36,077 nt of DNA from Sphingomonadaceae bacterium (GCA_947476425.1 CANJQJ010000031.1:1-36077); one strand, 5' to 3'. Shown: positions 7,882 through 17,390, numbered from the stretch's first letter. The notes: generated by a model from the sequence alone, not told the origin. Program-made: numbers and translations.

Positions 7882-8987
7882 CGGAGGAAAGCCCTGGTCC
7901 GGTTCTCGGCATCGGCGCGGATATTCGCCCAGAACAAGGCATAATCGAACACATGATAATTGTTGCCGGGCATCACATAGGCCGAATAGCCGGCGGGCGG
8001 CGCGCCAATGTCGAGCCAGCCTTCCGGCGTGCAGCGCGCCGGCACCGTTCCCTGCGTAAGCGTCGCCGAGACGAGGTCCTTCTCCGGGATCAAGGCACCG
8101 TGGTTGAGCCTGGCGGGAACAGCGGCGGTATCGGCATTGCCGCTCAGCGGATTGACGCACAGCATCGGGCTGCCCTTGCGGGATTTTCCGTCGAGCCCGG
8201 GCGACATTTCATAGACCGCGACCAGATTGTGCGGATCCGCCGGCTGCGCGAAGCTCTGCCATGAGAGCAGGCAATTGGACTGGCTGGCCGTGGCGCAACC
8301 GGGCAATCCGAGCGCGGGCAGGTCATGCGAGATCGAGATCGGCCAGCCGACCAGATAGGCCGCGACGATGCGCCGGGCGATCGGGGTGCCGGCGACATGT
8401 TCCCTGATCAGCCGGATCAGGTGAAGCGTGCCCTGGCTATGGCCGGCGAGAATGATCGGTTGCCCCGGCGGTATCTGAGCGAGGAAGCTTTCGAAGGCGC
8501 GCTCGACGTCGTGATAGGCGAAGTCGAACGCTTTCTGGCTGTTGGCATCGCGGGCGAGGAAGGCGCCAAGCACCGCCTGCCGGTAACGCGGTGCCCAAAC
8601 CGTTCCGACGGAGTTGAAGACGCTGGCTTCGTTGCGAGCGAAAAGCACCTGTCGCCCGGAAGATTCCCGATCGTCCGCAGCGACGTTCCAGCTCTTGCGG
8701 GTAAGCGCGCTGGTTGGCAGCACGTAGAATATCGCGACTGGTTGCTGGTGGGCGGCCTCGACGCCGCGAGGCAGCCAATGTGCCGGATCGTGGGGCATGT
8801 CCGGTCGGGCGAGCCACGCGCCTGGCGTGGCATAGTCGGGGGCGGGGGCCGCGGGGCTGGCCCAATCATCCTTCGGTACGAAGGCGATGCGGAGCATTTT
8901 GTCGGGGAACAGGTTCCACGCGATTCCGGCGGCGATAACCAGCACGATGAGTGCCGCGACTATGTAGAGAAAGCGGCGTGCCAGCAC
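7878..8987 (-). CDS. Membrane-anchored DUF3089 alpha/beta hydrolase
   Basis: I prefer the GTG at 8987 because AGGAG lies seven bases upstream; an ATG at 9047 is a second choice. The product has 369 residues. An N-terminal membrane segment at about residues 5-27 ([19 protein letters not shown]) anchors it, with the rest predicted in the periplasm. The DUF3089 domain holds a lipase-type nucleophile elbow GHSQG with Ser184. Other recognisable phrases are [14 protein letters not shown] and a C-terminal [15 protein letters not shown]3089 proteins are widespread in sphingomonads and have no settled substrate. The stop overlaps the start of ruvX. The frame stays open upstream across the opposite strand of gatC, but that extension is an artefact of high GC. 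Confidence 0.85.
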   Translation of the reverse strand: MLARRFLYIVAALIVLVIAAGIAWNLFPDKMLRIAFVPKDDWASPAAPAPDYATPGAWLARPDMPHDPAHWLPRGVEAAHQQPVAIFYVLPTSALTRKSWNVAADDRESSGRQVLFARNEASVFNSVGTVWAPRYRQAVLGAFLARDANSQKAFDFAYHDVERAFESFLAQIPPGQPIILAGHSQGTLHLIRLIREHVAGTPIARRIVAAYLVGWPISISHDLPALGLPGCATASQSNCLLSWQSFAQPADPHNLVAVYEMSPGLDGKSRKGSPMLCVNPLSGNADTAAVPARLNHGALIPEKDLVSATLTQGTVPARCTPEGWLDIGAPPAGYSAYVMPGNNYHVFDYALFWANIRADAENRTRAFLR

Positions 8988-9125
8988 TGTCGCGCTCCTG
9001 TTGGCGTTGGATCGCCCCCATATCGATGGTTTGTGCGCGGATGTCATCCCGCCAGATGGCCGCTGCGCTTGATGCGGCGTCCGTCCGATGCTAGCCGCGT
9101 GGCCTTTAACAGCATCAGGATGATC

Positions 9126-9413
9126 ATGTCCGTCGACAGCGCCACAGTCCGCAAGATCGCCAGCCTCGCGCGCATCGCAGTCAGCGATGCCGAGGCAGAG
9201 GCGCTCGCGCCCGAACTCAGCAAGATATTGGGCCTCGTCGAGCAATTGAGCGAAGTCGATACCACGGGGATAGCCCCGCTCGCCGCCGTGGTGCCCAACC
9301 ATCTGCGCCTGCGCGACGACGTCGTTACCGATGGCGATATCCGCGACAAGATACTCAAGAATGCGCCGCAGGCCGAGCATGGCTTCTTCGCGGTGCCGAA
9401 GGTGATCGAATAG
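9126..9413 (+). CDS. gatC: Asp-tRNA(Asn)/Glu-tRNA(Gln) amidotransferase subunit C
   Basis: GatC is the small 95-residue clamp that stabilises the GatA-GatB interface of the tRNA-dependent amidotransferase. The sequence has the family hallmarks: [14 protein letters not shown] at the N-terminus, [16 protein letters not shown] in the middle, and LRDDVV with a C-terminal [16 protein letters not shown]. The ATG at 9126 is preceded by AGGA at a five-base spacing. The next gene, gatA, starts on a GTG that shares one base with its stop codon. The operon order is gatC-gatA-gatB. Confidence 0.95.
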   Translation: MSVDSATVRKIASLARIAVSDAEAEALAPELSKILGLVEQLSEVDTTGIAPLAAVVPNHLRLRDDVVTDGDIRDKILKNAPQAEHGFFAVPKVIE

Positions 9414-10894
9414 TGACCGAGCTTACCAACCTGACCGTCGCCGGGATCCGCGACGGTTTCCGCAATGGCGATTTCACCGCGCGCGAAGTGGCCGAGGGCT
9501 TCATCGGCCAGGTCGAGGGTGCGCGGGCGCTGAATGCGTTCATCATCGAGACGCCCGATCATGCGATCGCGGCGGCCGAGGCGGCGGATCGCGGCCGCGC
9601 TGTCGGCGAATTCGGAGCGCTTTCCGGCGTGCCGATGGGGATCAAGGACCTGTTCTGCACCGAGGGTTACCAGACCACGGCGGCGAGCCACATCCTCGAA
9701 GGCTTTGTGCCGACCTACGAATCAACCGTGACGGCGAAGCTTTTCGGCGCCGGTGCCGGCATGCTGGGCAAGCTCAACATGGATCAGTTCGCGATGGGCT
9801 CGTCGAACGAGACCAGCGCTTTCGGCAATGTGATTTCGCCCTGGCGTCGCAACAATGGCGACGGAGCCGCGCTGGCGCCGGGCGGTTCGTCCGGCGGCTC
9901 TTCGGCGGCGATCGCGGCGCGGCTGTGCCCGGCGGCGACCGGCACTGACACTGGCGGTTCGATCCGCCAGCCTGCTGCCTTTACCGGCATTTCGGGGATC
10001 AAGCCGACCTATGGCCGTTGTTCGCGCTGGGGCATCGTCGCTTTCGCCTCGTCGCTCGACCAGGCTGGGCCGATGGCACGCGACGTGCGCGATTGCGCGA
10101 TCCTGCTCGAGGTGATGACCGGGTTCGATCCGAGGGATTCGACCTCGCTCGACCTGCCGGTGCCCAATTGGCAGGCGGCGCTTTCGGGTGATCTCAAGGG
10201 CAAGCGGATCGGGATTCCCAAGGAATATCGTGTCGACGGGATGCCGCCTGAGATCGAGGCGCTCTGGCAGCAGGGTATCGCCTGGATGAAGGATGCGGGG
10301 GCTGAGATCGTCGATGTCTCGCTGCCGCACACCAAATATGCGCTGCCGGCTTATTACATCATCGCCCCGGCGGAAGCCTCGTCCAACCTCGCGCGCTATG
10401 ATGGCGTTCGCTACGGGCAGCGCGAACTGCCGGACGGCGCAGGGCTTCAGGACATGTATGCCGCGACCCGCGCGGCCGGCTTCGGCGACGAGGTAAAGCG
10501 CCGGATCATGATTGGCACCTATGTGCTTTCGGCGGGCTATTACGACGCCTATTATACGCAGGCGCAGAAGGTCCGGGCGCTGATCGCGCGGGATTTCGAG
10601 CAGGCCTGGACGAAGTGCGACATGCTCCTCACCCCGACCGCGCCTTCGGCGGCGTTCGGGCTTGGCGAGAAGCAGGCCGATCCGATCGCGATGTATCTCA
10701 ACGATGTGTTCACGGTGCCGGCGTCGCTCGCCGGGCTCCCCGCGATGTCGGTGCCCGCCGGGCTCGACTCGCAGGGCCTGCCGCTTGGGCTCCAGATAAT
10801 CGGCAAGCCGCTCGACGAGCAGGGCGTGCTCGATGCGGGGCTCGCGATCGAGGAACGCGCAGGGTTCACGGCACGCGCCGGAAAGTGGTGGTAA
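9413..10894 (+). CDS. gatA: Asp-tRNA(Asn)/Glu-tRNA(Gln) amidotransferase subunit A
   Basis: GatA (493 residues) is the glutaminase/amidase subunit that releases ammonia for transamidation of mischarged Glu-tRNA(Gln) or Asp-tRNA(Asn). The amidase-signature triad is visible: Lys in MGIKDLF, the cis-Ser in the [10 protein letters not shown] loop, and the nucleophile Ser in [20 protein letters not shown] and [12 protein letters not shown] follow as in true GatA proteins. It starts at GTG 9413, overlapping the gatC stop by one base, and ends one base before the gatB start. This tight arrangement points to cotranslation of the complex. Confidence 0.97.
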   Translation: MTELTNLTVAGIRDGFRNGDFTAREVAEGFIGQVEGARALNAFIIETPDHAIAAAEAADRGRAVGEFGALSGVPMGIKDLFCTEGYQTTAASHILEGFVPTYESTVTAKLFGAGAGMLGKLNMDQFAMGSSNETSAFGNVISPWRRNNGDGAALAPGGSSGGSSAAIAARLCPAATGTDTGGSIRQPAAFTGISGIKPTYGRCSRWGIVAFASSLDQAGPMARDVRDCAILLEVMTGFDPRDSTSLDLPVPNWQAALSGDLKGKRIGIPKEYRVDGMPPEIEALWQQGIAWMKDAGAEIVDVSLPHTKYALPAYYIIAPAEASSNLARYDGVRYGQRELPDGAGLQDMYAATRAAGFGDEVKRRIMIGTYVLSAGYYDAYYTQAQKVRALIARDFEQAWTKCDMLLTPTAPSAAFGLGEKQADPIAMYLNDVFTVPASLAGLPAMSVPAGLDSQGLPLGLQIIGKPLDEQGVLDAGLAIEERAGFTARAGKWW

Positions 10895-10895
10895 G

Positions 10896-12368
10896 ATGAG
10901 CAACTATCGTATCCAGGGCGCCACCGGCGAGTGGGAAGTCGTCATCGGGCTCGAGGTCCATGCGCAGATCACTTCGAACGCTAAGCTGTTTTCGGGCGCC
11001 TCGACCAGGTTCGGCAATGAGCCGAACGCCAATGTCAGCCTCGTCGATGCGGCGATGCCGGGGATGTTGCCGGTGCTGAACCGCGAGTGCGTGCGGCAGG
11101 CGGTGCGGACCGGGATGGCAATCGATGCGCAGATCAACAAATGGTCGCGGTTCGACCGGAAGAATTATTTCTATGCCGATCTTCCGCAGGGCTACCAGAT
11201 CAGCCAGCTCTATCATCCGATCGTCGGCGAGGGATCGCTGCTGATCGATGCCGACGAGAAGGCGGGGATCCCGGAACCGAAGACCATCGGCGTCGAGCGG
11301 ATCCATATCGAGCAGGATGCGGGCAAGCTGATGCATGACCAGCATCCCACTCGCTCCTATGTCGATCTCAATCGCTGCGGCGTCGCGCTGATGGAAATCG
11401 TCTCGCGGCCTGATATGAGTTCGCCTGCAGAAGCAGGGGCTTATATTCGGAAGCTCAGATCAATTCTCCGCTATGTCGGCTCGTGTGACGGCAATATGGA
11501 GGAAGGCTCGATGCGCGCCGACGTCAATGTCAGCGTGCGCCGGGCTGGCGAAGAACTTGGCACGCGAACCGAGACCAAGAACGTCAATTCGGTTCGCTTC
11601 GTGATGCAGGCGATCGAGTATGAGGCTGGCCGCCAGGTCGACGTGCTCGAAGCGGGCGGCAAGATCGTCCAGGAAACGCGGCTTTTCGATCCCGACAAGG
11701 CAGTCACTCGCTCGATGCGATCGAAGGAGGACGCGCATGATTATCGCTACTTCCCCGATCCCGACCTGCTGCCGCTCGAACTCGAGGACTCGTTCCTGGT
11801 GGATTGCCGGGCGAGCTTGCCTGAGCTTCCGGACGCCAAGCGGGCGCGGTATCGCGATGCGCTCGGCATCTCGGCCTATGCGGCTGACGTGATTACGGCG
11901 GATGTCGAGACCGCACGCTGGTTCGAGACGCTGCTCGCTGCTGGCGCCGAGGCGAAGGCCGGGGCTAACTGGCTGACCTCCGAACTGTTCGGCGCGCTCA
12001 ACCGGCTTGGCCGGACGATCAGCGATTGCCCGGTGAGCCCGGTGCAGGCGGCGCAGCTGCTGGCGCTGGTGGCTGACGGAACGCTCTCGGGCAGCCTCGC
12101 CAAGCAGGTGTTCGAAATCATGCTCGAAAGCGGCGAGGATCCAGCGAAGATCGTCGACGAGCGCGGCATGAAGCAGACCAGCGATACCGGCGCGATCGAG
12201 GCAGTGATCGCGGGCATCCTCGCGGCCAATGCCGACAAGGTCGAGCAGTATAAGGGCGGCAAGGAAGCGCTGTTCGGCTTCTTCGTCGGACAGACGATGA
12301 AGGCGATGGCGGGCAAGGCCAATCCCAAGGTCGTGAACGACCTGCTCAAGAAGGCGCTCGAGGCTTAG
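10896..12368 (+). CDS. gatB: Asp-tRNA(Asn)/Glu-tRNA(Gln) amidotransferase subunit B
   Basis: GatB (490 residues) binds and phosphorylates the mischarged aminoacyl-tRNA and receives ammonia from GatA. The N-terminal catalytic cradle carries [20 protein letters not shown] and [10 protein letters not shown]; the middle shows [17 protein letters not shown] and [15 protein letters not shown]; the C-terminal YqeY-like tail (LTSELFGAL ... [13 protein letters not shown]) contacts tRNA. Length and motifs are complete. The start ATG lies just after the gatA stop, within GTGGTGGTAAG. A 73-base, more AT-rich gap follows before the protease gene, with no obvious terminator hairpin. Confidence 0.97.
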   Translation: MSNYRIQGATGEWEVVIGLEVHAQITSNAKLFSGASTRFGNEPNANVSLVDAAMPGMLPVLNRECVRQAVRTGMAIDAQINKWSRFDRKNYFYADLPQGYQISQLYHPIVGEGSLLIDADEKAGIPEPKTIGVERIHIEQDAGKLMHDQHPTRSYVDLNRCGVALMEIVSRPDMSSPAEAGAYIRKLRSILRYVGSCDGNMEEGSMRADVNVSVRRAGEELGTRTETKNVNSVRFVMQAIEYEAGRQVDVLEAGGKIVQETRLFDPDKAVTRSMRSKEDAHDYRYFPDPDLLPLELEDSFLVDCRASLPELPDAKRARYRDALGISAYAADVITADVETARWFETLLAAGAEAKAGANWLTSELFGALNRLGRTISDCPVSPVQAAQLLALVADGTLSGSLAKQVFEIMLESGEDPAKIVDERGMKQTSDTGAIEAVIAGILAANADKVEQYKGGKEALFGFFVGQTMKAMAGKANPKVVNDLLKKALEA

Positions 12369-12441
12369 GAATCGGCTTGTCGTATCTATTTGATTAATTG
12401 CGAAATATAGTCGACACTCGCCCTTCCTGAGGGGGTGCGTG

Positions 12442-13686
12442 ATGCGACGATATTGCCTGATCGCGGCGTTGATCGCGATCGCATCCCCCGCCGCCGCGCG
12501 GATCGACATTCCGCCGCCGGTTTCGGTAACTCCGCTGCCGCCGGGGACCGAGACTCGTCCGGTCAAGCTCGCCAAGATCGTCGTCGACTTGCGGCGCGGC
12601 GAGACCTATGGGCAGATCCAGCGCTACATGCTGTGCGTTGGCGGCGAGCCGCTGATCTGGAAGGGCGGCCGAATCCAGCTCGATCCCCAGGATTTCAACG
12701 AGGTGTTCAAGGACGAACTCGACAAGCTCGGCTTCGATGTCGTCGGCATGTCAGCGAACCTGTTCGATGAGCGCGGCGACAATCGTGCGGAGTTTCTGGT
12801 GGGCGGCACGATCCGCTCGATGATGGTGGACGTCTGCTTCCCCTATGCGGGGATCGGCAACGCGCTCGCCGCCAAGGGCAGCGCGACGATGGAGGTCGAG
12901 TGGCAGGTCTATAACTGGCTCGACCATCGGATCGTCGCGACCGCGACGACGCGGACCGGGTTCAGGCAGGCGAAATCGGATATGGGCGGGGTCGCCTCGA
13001 TCGTGTTCGCTGCGTTTGGCGAGAATGTCCGCGCGCTCGTGGCGACCGGGAAGCTGCAGAAGGCGCTGGTCGGCAGGCCAGCCGATTTCCGAGTCGCGCA
13101 TCGGCCGAATTCGAAATACCGGCCATTGCGGCTCGTTTCGGGTGGAGCGGTGGCGACACGGCTTTCCGACGCGGTTGGATCGACGGTAATGATCCTTTCG
13201 GGCGATGGCCATGGCAGCGGCGTCCTGCTCGGCCAGCAGGGCTATGTGCTGACCAACCAGCATGTCGTCGGCAATGCCGCCTATGTGAAGATCCGCTGGT
13301 CGGACGGCGCGGAGGGGCTCGGCGAGGTGGTGCGAGTCGATCCCGGGCGCGATGTCGCGCTGGTGAAGTGCGATCCGCGCGGCCGACCTGCCCTGCGATT
13401 GCGTGCGGCTGAGGCTGGGGTCGGAACGCCGGTCTTCGCAATCGGTGCCCCGCTGCAACAGCGACTGCAGAACAGCGTGACTCGCGGGATCGTCTCGGCG
13501 CACCGCGTGCTCGACGGCTATGATTATATCCAGAGCGACGCGGCGGTCGCGCCGGGCAACAGCGGCGGGCCTTTGGTGGACGATAACGGCAATTTGATTG
13601 GCATCACGGTCTCCGCGATGACGATCTCCTCGACGAGTATGATCGCGTGCAGAATGTGGAATTCCGGCAATCGCTGGCGGAATTGA
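12442..13686 (+). CDS. Exported trypsin-like serine protease, C-terminally replaced by out-of-frame sequence
   Basis: The ATG at 12442 follows GAGGGGG; a GTG three bases earlier is possible. The 414-residue product has a signal peptide (cleavage near AAARI), an N-terminal region of about 200 residues that I do not recognise, and a trypsin/DegP-like protease domain from about residue 230. The triad is visible: His274 (TNQHVV), Asp304 (RDVALVK) and Ser374 (GNSGGPL). After LIGITVSAM (about residue 393) the reading loses family character, where proteases of this type usually have a further beta strand and helix (about 25-40 residues). From there the DNA encodes an ATPase in another frame. The protease is therefore judged truncated by a deletion junction near 13.60-13.63 kb, and may or may not fold. 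There is no PDZ domain. Confidence 0.8.
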   Translation: MRRYCLIAALIAIASPAAARIDIPPPVSVTPLPPGTETRPVKLAKIVVDLRRGETYGQIQRYMLCVGGEPLIWKGGRIQLDPQDFNEVFKDELDKLGFDVVGMSANLFDERGDNRAEFLVGGTIRSMMVDVCFPYAGIGNALAAKGSATMEVEWQVYNWLDHRIVATATTRTGFRQAKSDMGGVASIVFAAFGENVRALVATGKLQKALVGRPADFRVAHRPNSKYRPLRLVSGGAVATRLSDAVGSTVMILSGDGHGSGVLLGQQGYVLTNQHVVGNAAYVKIRWSDGAEGLGEVVRVDPGRDVALVKCDPRGRPALRLRAAEAGVGTPVFAIGAPLQQRLQNSVTRGIVSAHRVLDGYDYIQSDAAVAPGNSGGPLVDDNGNLIGITVSAMTISSTSMIACRMWNSGNRWRN

Positions 13687-14408
13687 TGAAGAATTTGTCC
13701 GATCGCGCCGCACGCGTGCAGATCGTGCTCGCCGGCGTCGCCAACGATCTCCAGGAACTGACCGGCTATATCCCCTCGATCCGGCGCAATGTCGTCGGAG
13801 TCGCGATGCCGCGGATGAACGAATCGGAGATCAGGGCGCTGCTGCGAATCGGCGAGCAGGCTGCGGGAATCCAGTTCGACGATGCGGTGACCAGCACCAT
13901 CGTGCTGCTGGCCAACGGTTCGCCCTACCTCGTGCGATTGCTGGCGCATCATGCCAGCATGCGGGCGCTCGATGCGAATCGGCTCGTGGTGGTGCTCAAC
14001 GATGTCTGGAATGCGCTCGACCGGGTGATCGATGAAGCGCACAGCCGGCTTTCACAGCACACCCTCCGCCAGCTCGAACGCGCTCCCGCCGCCGATGCAC
14101 AACTGCTCGCTGCCGTTGCGCGTGCCGCCAACACGCCGGACGGCTGGTTCACCGCGCGGGATATCATCGACCTGCTCGGTGGCCGGACCGAGGCCATGGC
14201 CTATACGCAATCGCCCTCCGAGCCGTTGAGCAAGGAGCATTTGTGGCGGGATGCCTTTCTCGACACGCGCCGCGATGGCGATGACGTCAGCTATCGTTTC
14301 CGTGACGAAGCGCTGCCGACTTATCTCTGGATGCTCATCGCGCGTGACCGGTTGTCGATCGACAATCTGACGAATGCGCCGATCGAAAGCAGTTCGGGCG
14401 GTGGCTGA
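13620..14408 (+). pseudogene. C-terminal remnant of a P-loop ATPase (starts at Walker B)
   Basis: In the frame beginning about 13620 the DNA reads DDLLDEYDRVQNVEFRQSL, a Walker B-type LLDEYDR. Then come a sensor-1-like strand (VQIVLAGVANDL), an AAA/ORC-type lid (PRMNESEIRALLRIGEQAAG) and a C-terminal winged-helix-like region ending YRFRDEALPTYLWMLIARD. No Walker A exists upstream: the DNA there belongs to the serine protease in a different frame. The gene has therefore lost its N-terminal nucleotide-binding half. Translation could only start internally (GTG at 13647). Its stop overlaps the leader of the following glycosyltransferase, suggesting that the intact version formed an operon with it. 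The intact form is probably an AAA ATPase of about 370-400 residues. Confidence 0.78.
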
Positions 14409-14433
14409 GACGCCGCTGGAGGGGAGCGGCAGC

Positions 14434-15339
14434 ATGCTGCCGTTCGTCTCGGTGGTGGTACCGCATCTCAACCAGACCGAAGCCCTGGCCAGCTGTATCC
14501 GGTCGCTCGATGCCCAGAGCTACCCGCGCGATCGGATGGAATGGATCGTGGTCGACAATGGCTCGCGGTGCGATCTCGCAACCCTCCGCGAGAGGCATCC
14601 CGACGTCATCCTGCTTGCGGAACCACAGCCGGGGCCCGGCCTCGCTCGCAATCGCGGCGTCGCTGCTGCGCGAGGCGAGATACTCGCCTTCATCGATGCA
14701 GATTGCCGCGCGCATGAGGACTGGGTGCGCACACTTGTCGACGCAATTGCTGGACAGGACGGGCTTGGGCCGGTCGGCGGCGACGTTCGTATCGACGTTG
14801 GCAATGCCGAGCGACTGACCGCGCTGGAATCCTACGAATCGGTGTTCGCCTATCGCCAGCGGCTCTACATCGAGCGACACGGCTATTCGGGAACCGGCAA
14901 CCTCGCGATGGCGCCCGAAATTTTCACGCGAGTCGGTCCGTTCGGCGGGATCGCGATTGCCGAGGATGCCGATTGGGGCAAGCGCTCGGCGGCGGCGGGG
15001 CGACCGCTCAGCTATGTGCCCGGAATGATCGTCTACCATCCCGCGCGCGCGTTATTCTCGCAGCTCCAGGCCAAGTGGCGCCGACATGTGGCGCATCAGC
15101 TCGAAACACACCGCGCGGCGGGGAAATCGGACCTCGCATGGCTGATGCTGGCCGTTGCGGTGTTGCTGTCGGTCGTTCCCCACACCTTCAGGATGCTCGT
15201 GTCCGACCGGCTATCGGGGGCGCGCAATCGGCTGCGTGGGCTGCCGGTGCTGCTCCGGATACGCTGGTATCGCTTCGGGGAAATGCTCCGGCAGGCGCGC
15301 CATGCGGAAAGCGCAGCGGCCGACTGGAATCGCGTCTAG
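14434..15339 (+). CDS. Family 2 glycosyltransferase
   Basis: I start at the ATG at 14434 because GGAGGGGA ends eight bases upstream; the frame is open further 5'. The 301-residue protein is a GT-A fold enzyme. It has the N-terminal FVSVVVPHLNQTEAL, a VVDNGS motif (39-44), the metal/nucleotide-binding DAD at 88-90 and an acceptor-side stretch ending in AEDADWGKR. A hydrophobic segment at about 233-250 (AWLMLAVAVLLSVVPH) suggests membrane association. It probably adds a sugar to a lipid-linked or surface glycan; donor and acceptor cannot be told from sequence. It follows the ATPase remnant closely, so loss of upstream DNA may have changed its transcription. Confidence 0.88.
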   Translation: MLPFVSVVVPHLNQTEALASCIRSLDAQSYPRDRMEWIVVDNGSRCDLATLRERHPDVILLAEPQPGPGLARNRGVAAARGEILAFIDADCRAHEDWVRTLVDAIAGQDGLGPVGGDVRIDVGNAERLTALESYESVFAYRQRLYIERHGYSGTGNLAMAPEIFTRVGPFGGIAIAEDADWGKRSAAAGRPLSYVPGMIVYHPARALFSQLQAKWRRHVAHQLETHRAAGKSDLAWLMLAVAVLLSVVPHTFRMLVSDRLSGARNRLRGLPVLLRIRWYRFGEMLRQARHAESAAADWNRV

Positions 15340-15363
15340 AGCCGGAAGGCGTCAGGTTGAATA

Positions 15364-15549
15364 CCCCCGCTCATCCTGAGGAGGGGCTGAGCCCGCCTCC
15401 GACCCGTTCATCCTGAGGAGCCATTGAGCTTGTCGAAATGGCGTCTCGAAGGACGCTCCGGTGTGGTCCTTCGAGACGGGTCTTCGACAAGTGCTCAGCC
15501 CCTCCTCAGGATGAGCGGGGGAGGTAAGCTCAATGGCTCCTCAGGATGA
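15364..15549. repeat. Nested palindromic repeat element
   Basis: The element has several perfect inverted pairs. A 29-bp arm at 15364-15392 pairs with 15493-15521. A 24-bp arm at 15408-15431 pairs with 15526-15549. A central GTCTCGAAGGAC (15443-15454) pairs with 15466-15477, and CTTGTCGAA (15429-15437) pairs with 15483-15491. The TCATCCTGAGGAG motif occurs in both orientations. The pairs interleave, so several folds compete. It fills the gap between the convergent glycosyltransferase and alpha/beta hydrolase genes, where no gene is seen. It resembles dispersed intergenic repeats of sphingomonads and other alphaproteobacteria, and may act as a bidirectional terminator. Confidence 0.85.
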
Positions 15550-15566
15550 GCGGAGGAGGAAAGGAC

Positions 15567-16277
15567 TCAATGTCGTTCTGCTCCAGCGTATTCGCCGAGG
15601 AAATCGAGGAGGAGACGAGTCAATTGCTCGGGCGCCTCGACTGGCACCATATGGCCTGACCCGCCGATTTCTTCAGCGCGGGCATCGGGCATATTGGCTG
15701 CCATCGCCCGGTGGGCCTCGGGCGGTGACCATGCATCCTCGCTGCCCGCCGCCAGCAGGGTGGGGCAAGCCACCTCGCCAAGCAGCGCGCTACGATCCGG
15801 ACGGGAAAGCAGTGCGCGTTGCTGGGCGCCGAAATCTTCCGGCGCGCAGCGCATGAGCATCGCGGTAATCCCGGCCACCAAACCCATGTCGCCGCGCGCT
15901 TTCGCGCCAAGCATTGGCGGCAACCAGCGAGCCGCGACCGCAGCCATGCCCTCGTCGAGCGCGAGCGCGGCGAGCGCAAGGCGGCCCTCCGCTTCGGCAT
16001 CGGTCGCGCCCGCCGCACCAGTATCGAGCAGGACGAGTCGGGCTATCCGATCGCGCGCGCGGGCGACCGCCTCGAGAGCCACGCGACCGCCCATCGAATG
16101 ACCGACGAGGCATAATGGCCCGGCCGTGGCGTCGAGCAGGCGCTCCGCCATCCCGCCGAGCGTCTCGCATCCGTCGTTCCGCGCGATGGTGACTGGACCG
16201 AGGCGCGACAGCGGGCCGAGCTGGTGTCGCCAGACCCATCCGTCATTCATCAGCCCAGGGATCAGGACAATGTGCAT
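15567..16277 (-). CDS. Alpha/beta-fold hydrolase
   Basis: This 236-residue cytoplasmic hydrolase has all the expected landmarks: an oxyanion region VLIPGLMNDGWVW (4-16), nucleophile elbow GHSMGG with Ser61, acid Asp181 (GSEDAWSP) and His209 (GSGHMVPVEAP). The layout matches the small esterase or C-C hydrolase group (for example MenH- or BioH-like proteins), but the substrate cannot be assigned. No signal peptide is seen. The gene is divergent from the PRC-barrel membrane protein, with only 14 bases between the two possible starts, so promoter elements must overlap coding DNA or the true start of one gene is further in. Confidence 0.88.
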   Translation of the reverse strand: MHIVLIPGLMNDGWVWRHQLGPLSRLGPVTIARNDGCETLGGMAERLLDATAGPLCLVGHSMGGRVALEAVARARDRIARLVLLDTGAAGATDAEAEGRLALAALALDEGMAAVAARWLPPMLGAKARGDMGLVAGITAMLMRCAPEDFGAQQRALLSRPDRSALLGEVACPTLLAAGSEDAWSPPEAHRAMAANMPDARAEEIGGSGHMVPVEAPEQLTRLLLDFLGEYAGAERH

Positions 16278-16291
16278 GCGCCGCTTCTCTC

Positions 16292-16921
16292 ATGATCAGG
16301 GATCGCGATCCAGAGATGACCGTTAGCGCTATGATGCAGCTTGTGGTTGATATTGCGAACTGGGTGGCGCCGGCTGCGACGATGGTCGCGGCGATGATGA
16401 CCGCCGCAAATCTCGGCTCGCGAATCACGGGCTGGGGTTTCGTGGTGTTCCTGCTCGGATCGGTCGCGTGGATGATCGTGGGGATCGCCAATGGCGAGCG
16501 TGGCCTCCTCATCACCAACGCGCTGCTCGCCGTGGTCAACGTCATCGGCGCGTGGCGATGGCTGGGCCGGCTCGCAGTGCATGACGAAGGCGCGCGCGCC
16601 GCGATGGAGGCAAGCCGGGACGTGCGGGCGCCGACGCTTTTCCACCCCGGCCATATCGCAGGCTCGCCGGTGAAGGACGATGCGGGCGAAATCGTCGGCC
16701 ATGTTGTCGACGTGATGGCCGAATGCGAGACCGGGCTCATCGGCTACGTCGTCGTCGGCGAGGGGAGTGCGCTTGCGCTTCAGGAGCGGCTGCACGCGGT
16801 GCCCTGGAAGGCGATCAGCGTGGAAGGCGAGGAGATCAGCCTTCGCATGAACAAGGTCGAACTGGAGGCGATGGAGGCGATTTCACCCGACGCCTGGCCG
16901 GTGCGAGCGGCGCCGGCTTGA
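16292..16921 (+). CDS. Membrane protein with PRC-barrel domain
   Basis: The 209-residue product begins with two or three transmembrane helices (about residues 14-36, 47-66 and 70-88). A cytoplasmic PRC-barrel-like beta domain follows at about 118-190 (HIAGSPVKDDAGEIVGHVVDVM ... AVPWKAISVEGEEI). PRC-barrels are found in photosynthetic reaction centre H subunits, RimM and many stress or envelope proteins of unknown role, and act as binding modules. Start choice is uncertain: ATGs at 16292, 16316 and 16331 are in frame and none has a strong ribosome binding site. It ends three bases before the convergent DUF3775 gene. Confidence 0.8.
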   Translation: MIRDRDPEMTVSAMMQLVVDIANWVAPAATMVAAMMTAANLGSRITGWGFVVFLLGSVAWMIVGIANGERGLLITNALLAVVNVIGAWRWLGRLAVHDEGARAAMEASRDVRAPTLFHPGHIAGSPVKDDAGEIVGHVVDVMAECETGLIGYVVVGEGSALALQERLHAVPWKAISVEGEEISLRMNKVELEAMEAISPDAWPVRAAPA

Positions 16922-16924
16922 AGG

Positions 16925-17332
16925 TCAGTCGAGCTGCCCGATGCCGTCGCAGCTCAGGTCGAACGCGGCGAGGCCGGCTTCAAGATAGGCGGCCAGCATC
17001 GGCATTTCGCGCAATTGGCCGATCACATCCTGGGAATCGCCTTCATTGGCCTCCTCGAGTGCCTCGTCCCATTCGGCCGCTTCGAAGCTCCCCCGTCCGA
17101 CAAGCGCTAGCGCGAGGATCTCGGCGAGTTCATCCTCGGCGAGATCCTCGAGCAGCGTGCTTACTTCCTCTTCGATCGCGGTGTTCGCTTCATCCTCGAT
17201 CACAGCATAGGGATCGTCGGAATCGGTGGGATCTTCCTCATCGTCGGTCTCGATCCCGGGCACCTGCGCTTCGAGCTCGCGAGCGCGCACGATCAGTCGG
17301 CAGACCGAATCCAGCGATACGACAAGCTCCAT
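16925..17332 (-). CDS. DUF3775-like acidic protein
   Basis: The start at 17332 is chosen because GAGGG precedes the ATG by four bases; the frame is open upstream but without support. The product has 135 residues and is strongly acidic (DDEEDPTDSDD, EDLAEDELAEIL), with an N-terminal helix VVSLDSVCRLIVRAREL and several further helices. This is the pattern of DUF3775 proteins, which are found in alphaproteobacteria and have no known function. No signal peptide or membrane segment is present. It lies 58 bases downstream of the ferredoxin reductase start-to-stop unit on the opposite side and could be independent of it. Confidence 0.8.
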   Translation of the reverse strand: MELVVSLDSVCRLIVRARELEAQVPGIETDDEEDPTDSDDPYAVIEDEANTAIEEEVSTLLEDLAEDELAEILALALVGRGSFEAAEWDEALEEANEGDSQDVIGQLREMPMLAAYLEAGLAAFDLSCDGIGQLD

Positions 17333-17390
17333 CACGCCCTCTTTTTTCGGTGATCCGTTGCGAACGCCGGACCGGGCGGCCGGTTCCCGC

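Noticed and set aside
7878-9380. 500-residue open frame extending the DUF3089 protein over gatC on the opposite strand
   Set aside because: The extra N-terminal part has no family features and is antisense to a certain gene; a GTG with AGGAG at 8987 gives a sensible membrane-anchored start.
12442-14408. Programmed frameshift joining protease and ATPase into one product
   Set aside because: No slippery heptamer is evident at the joint, and both partners lack essential parts at the junction, which points to DNA loss rather than recoding.
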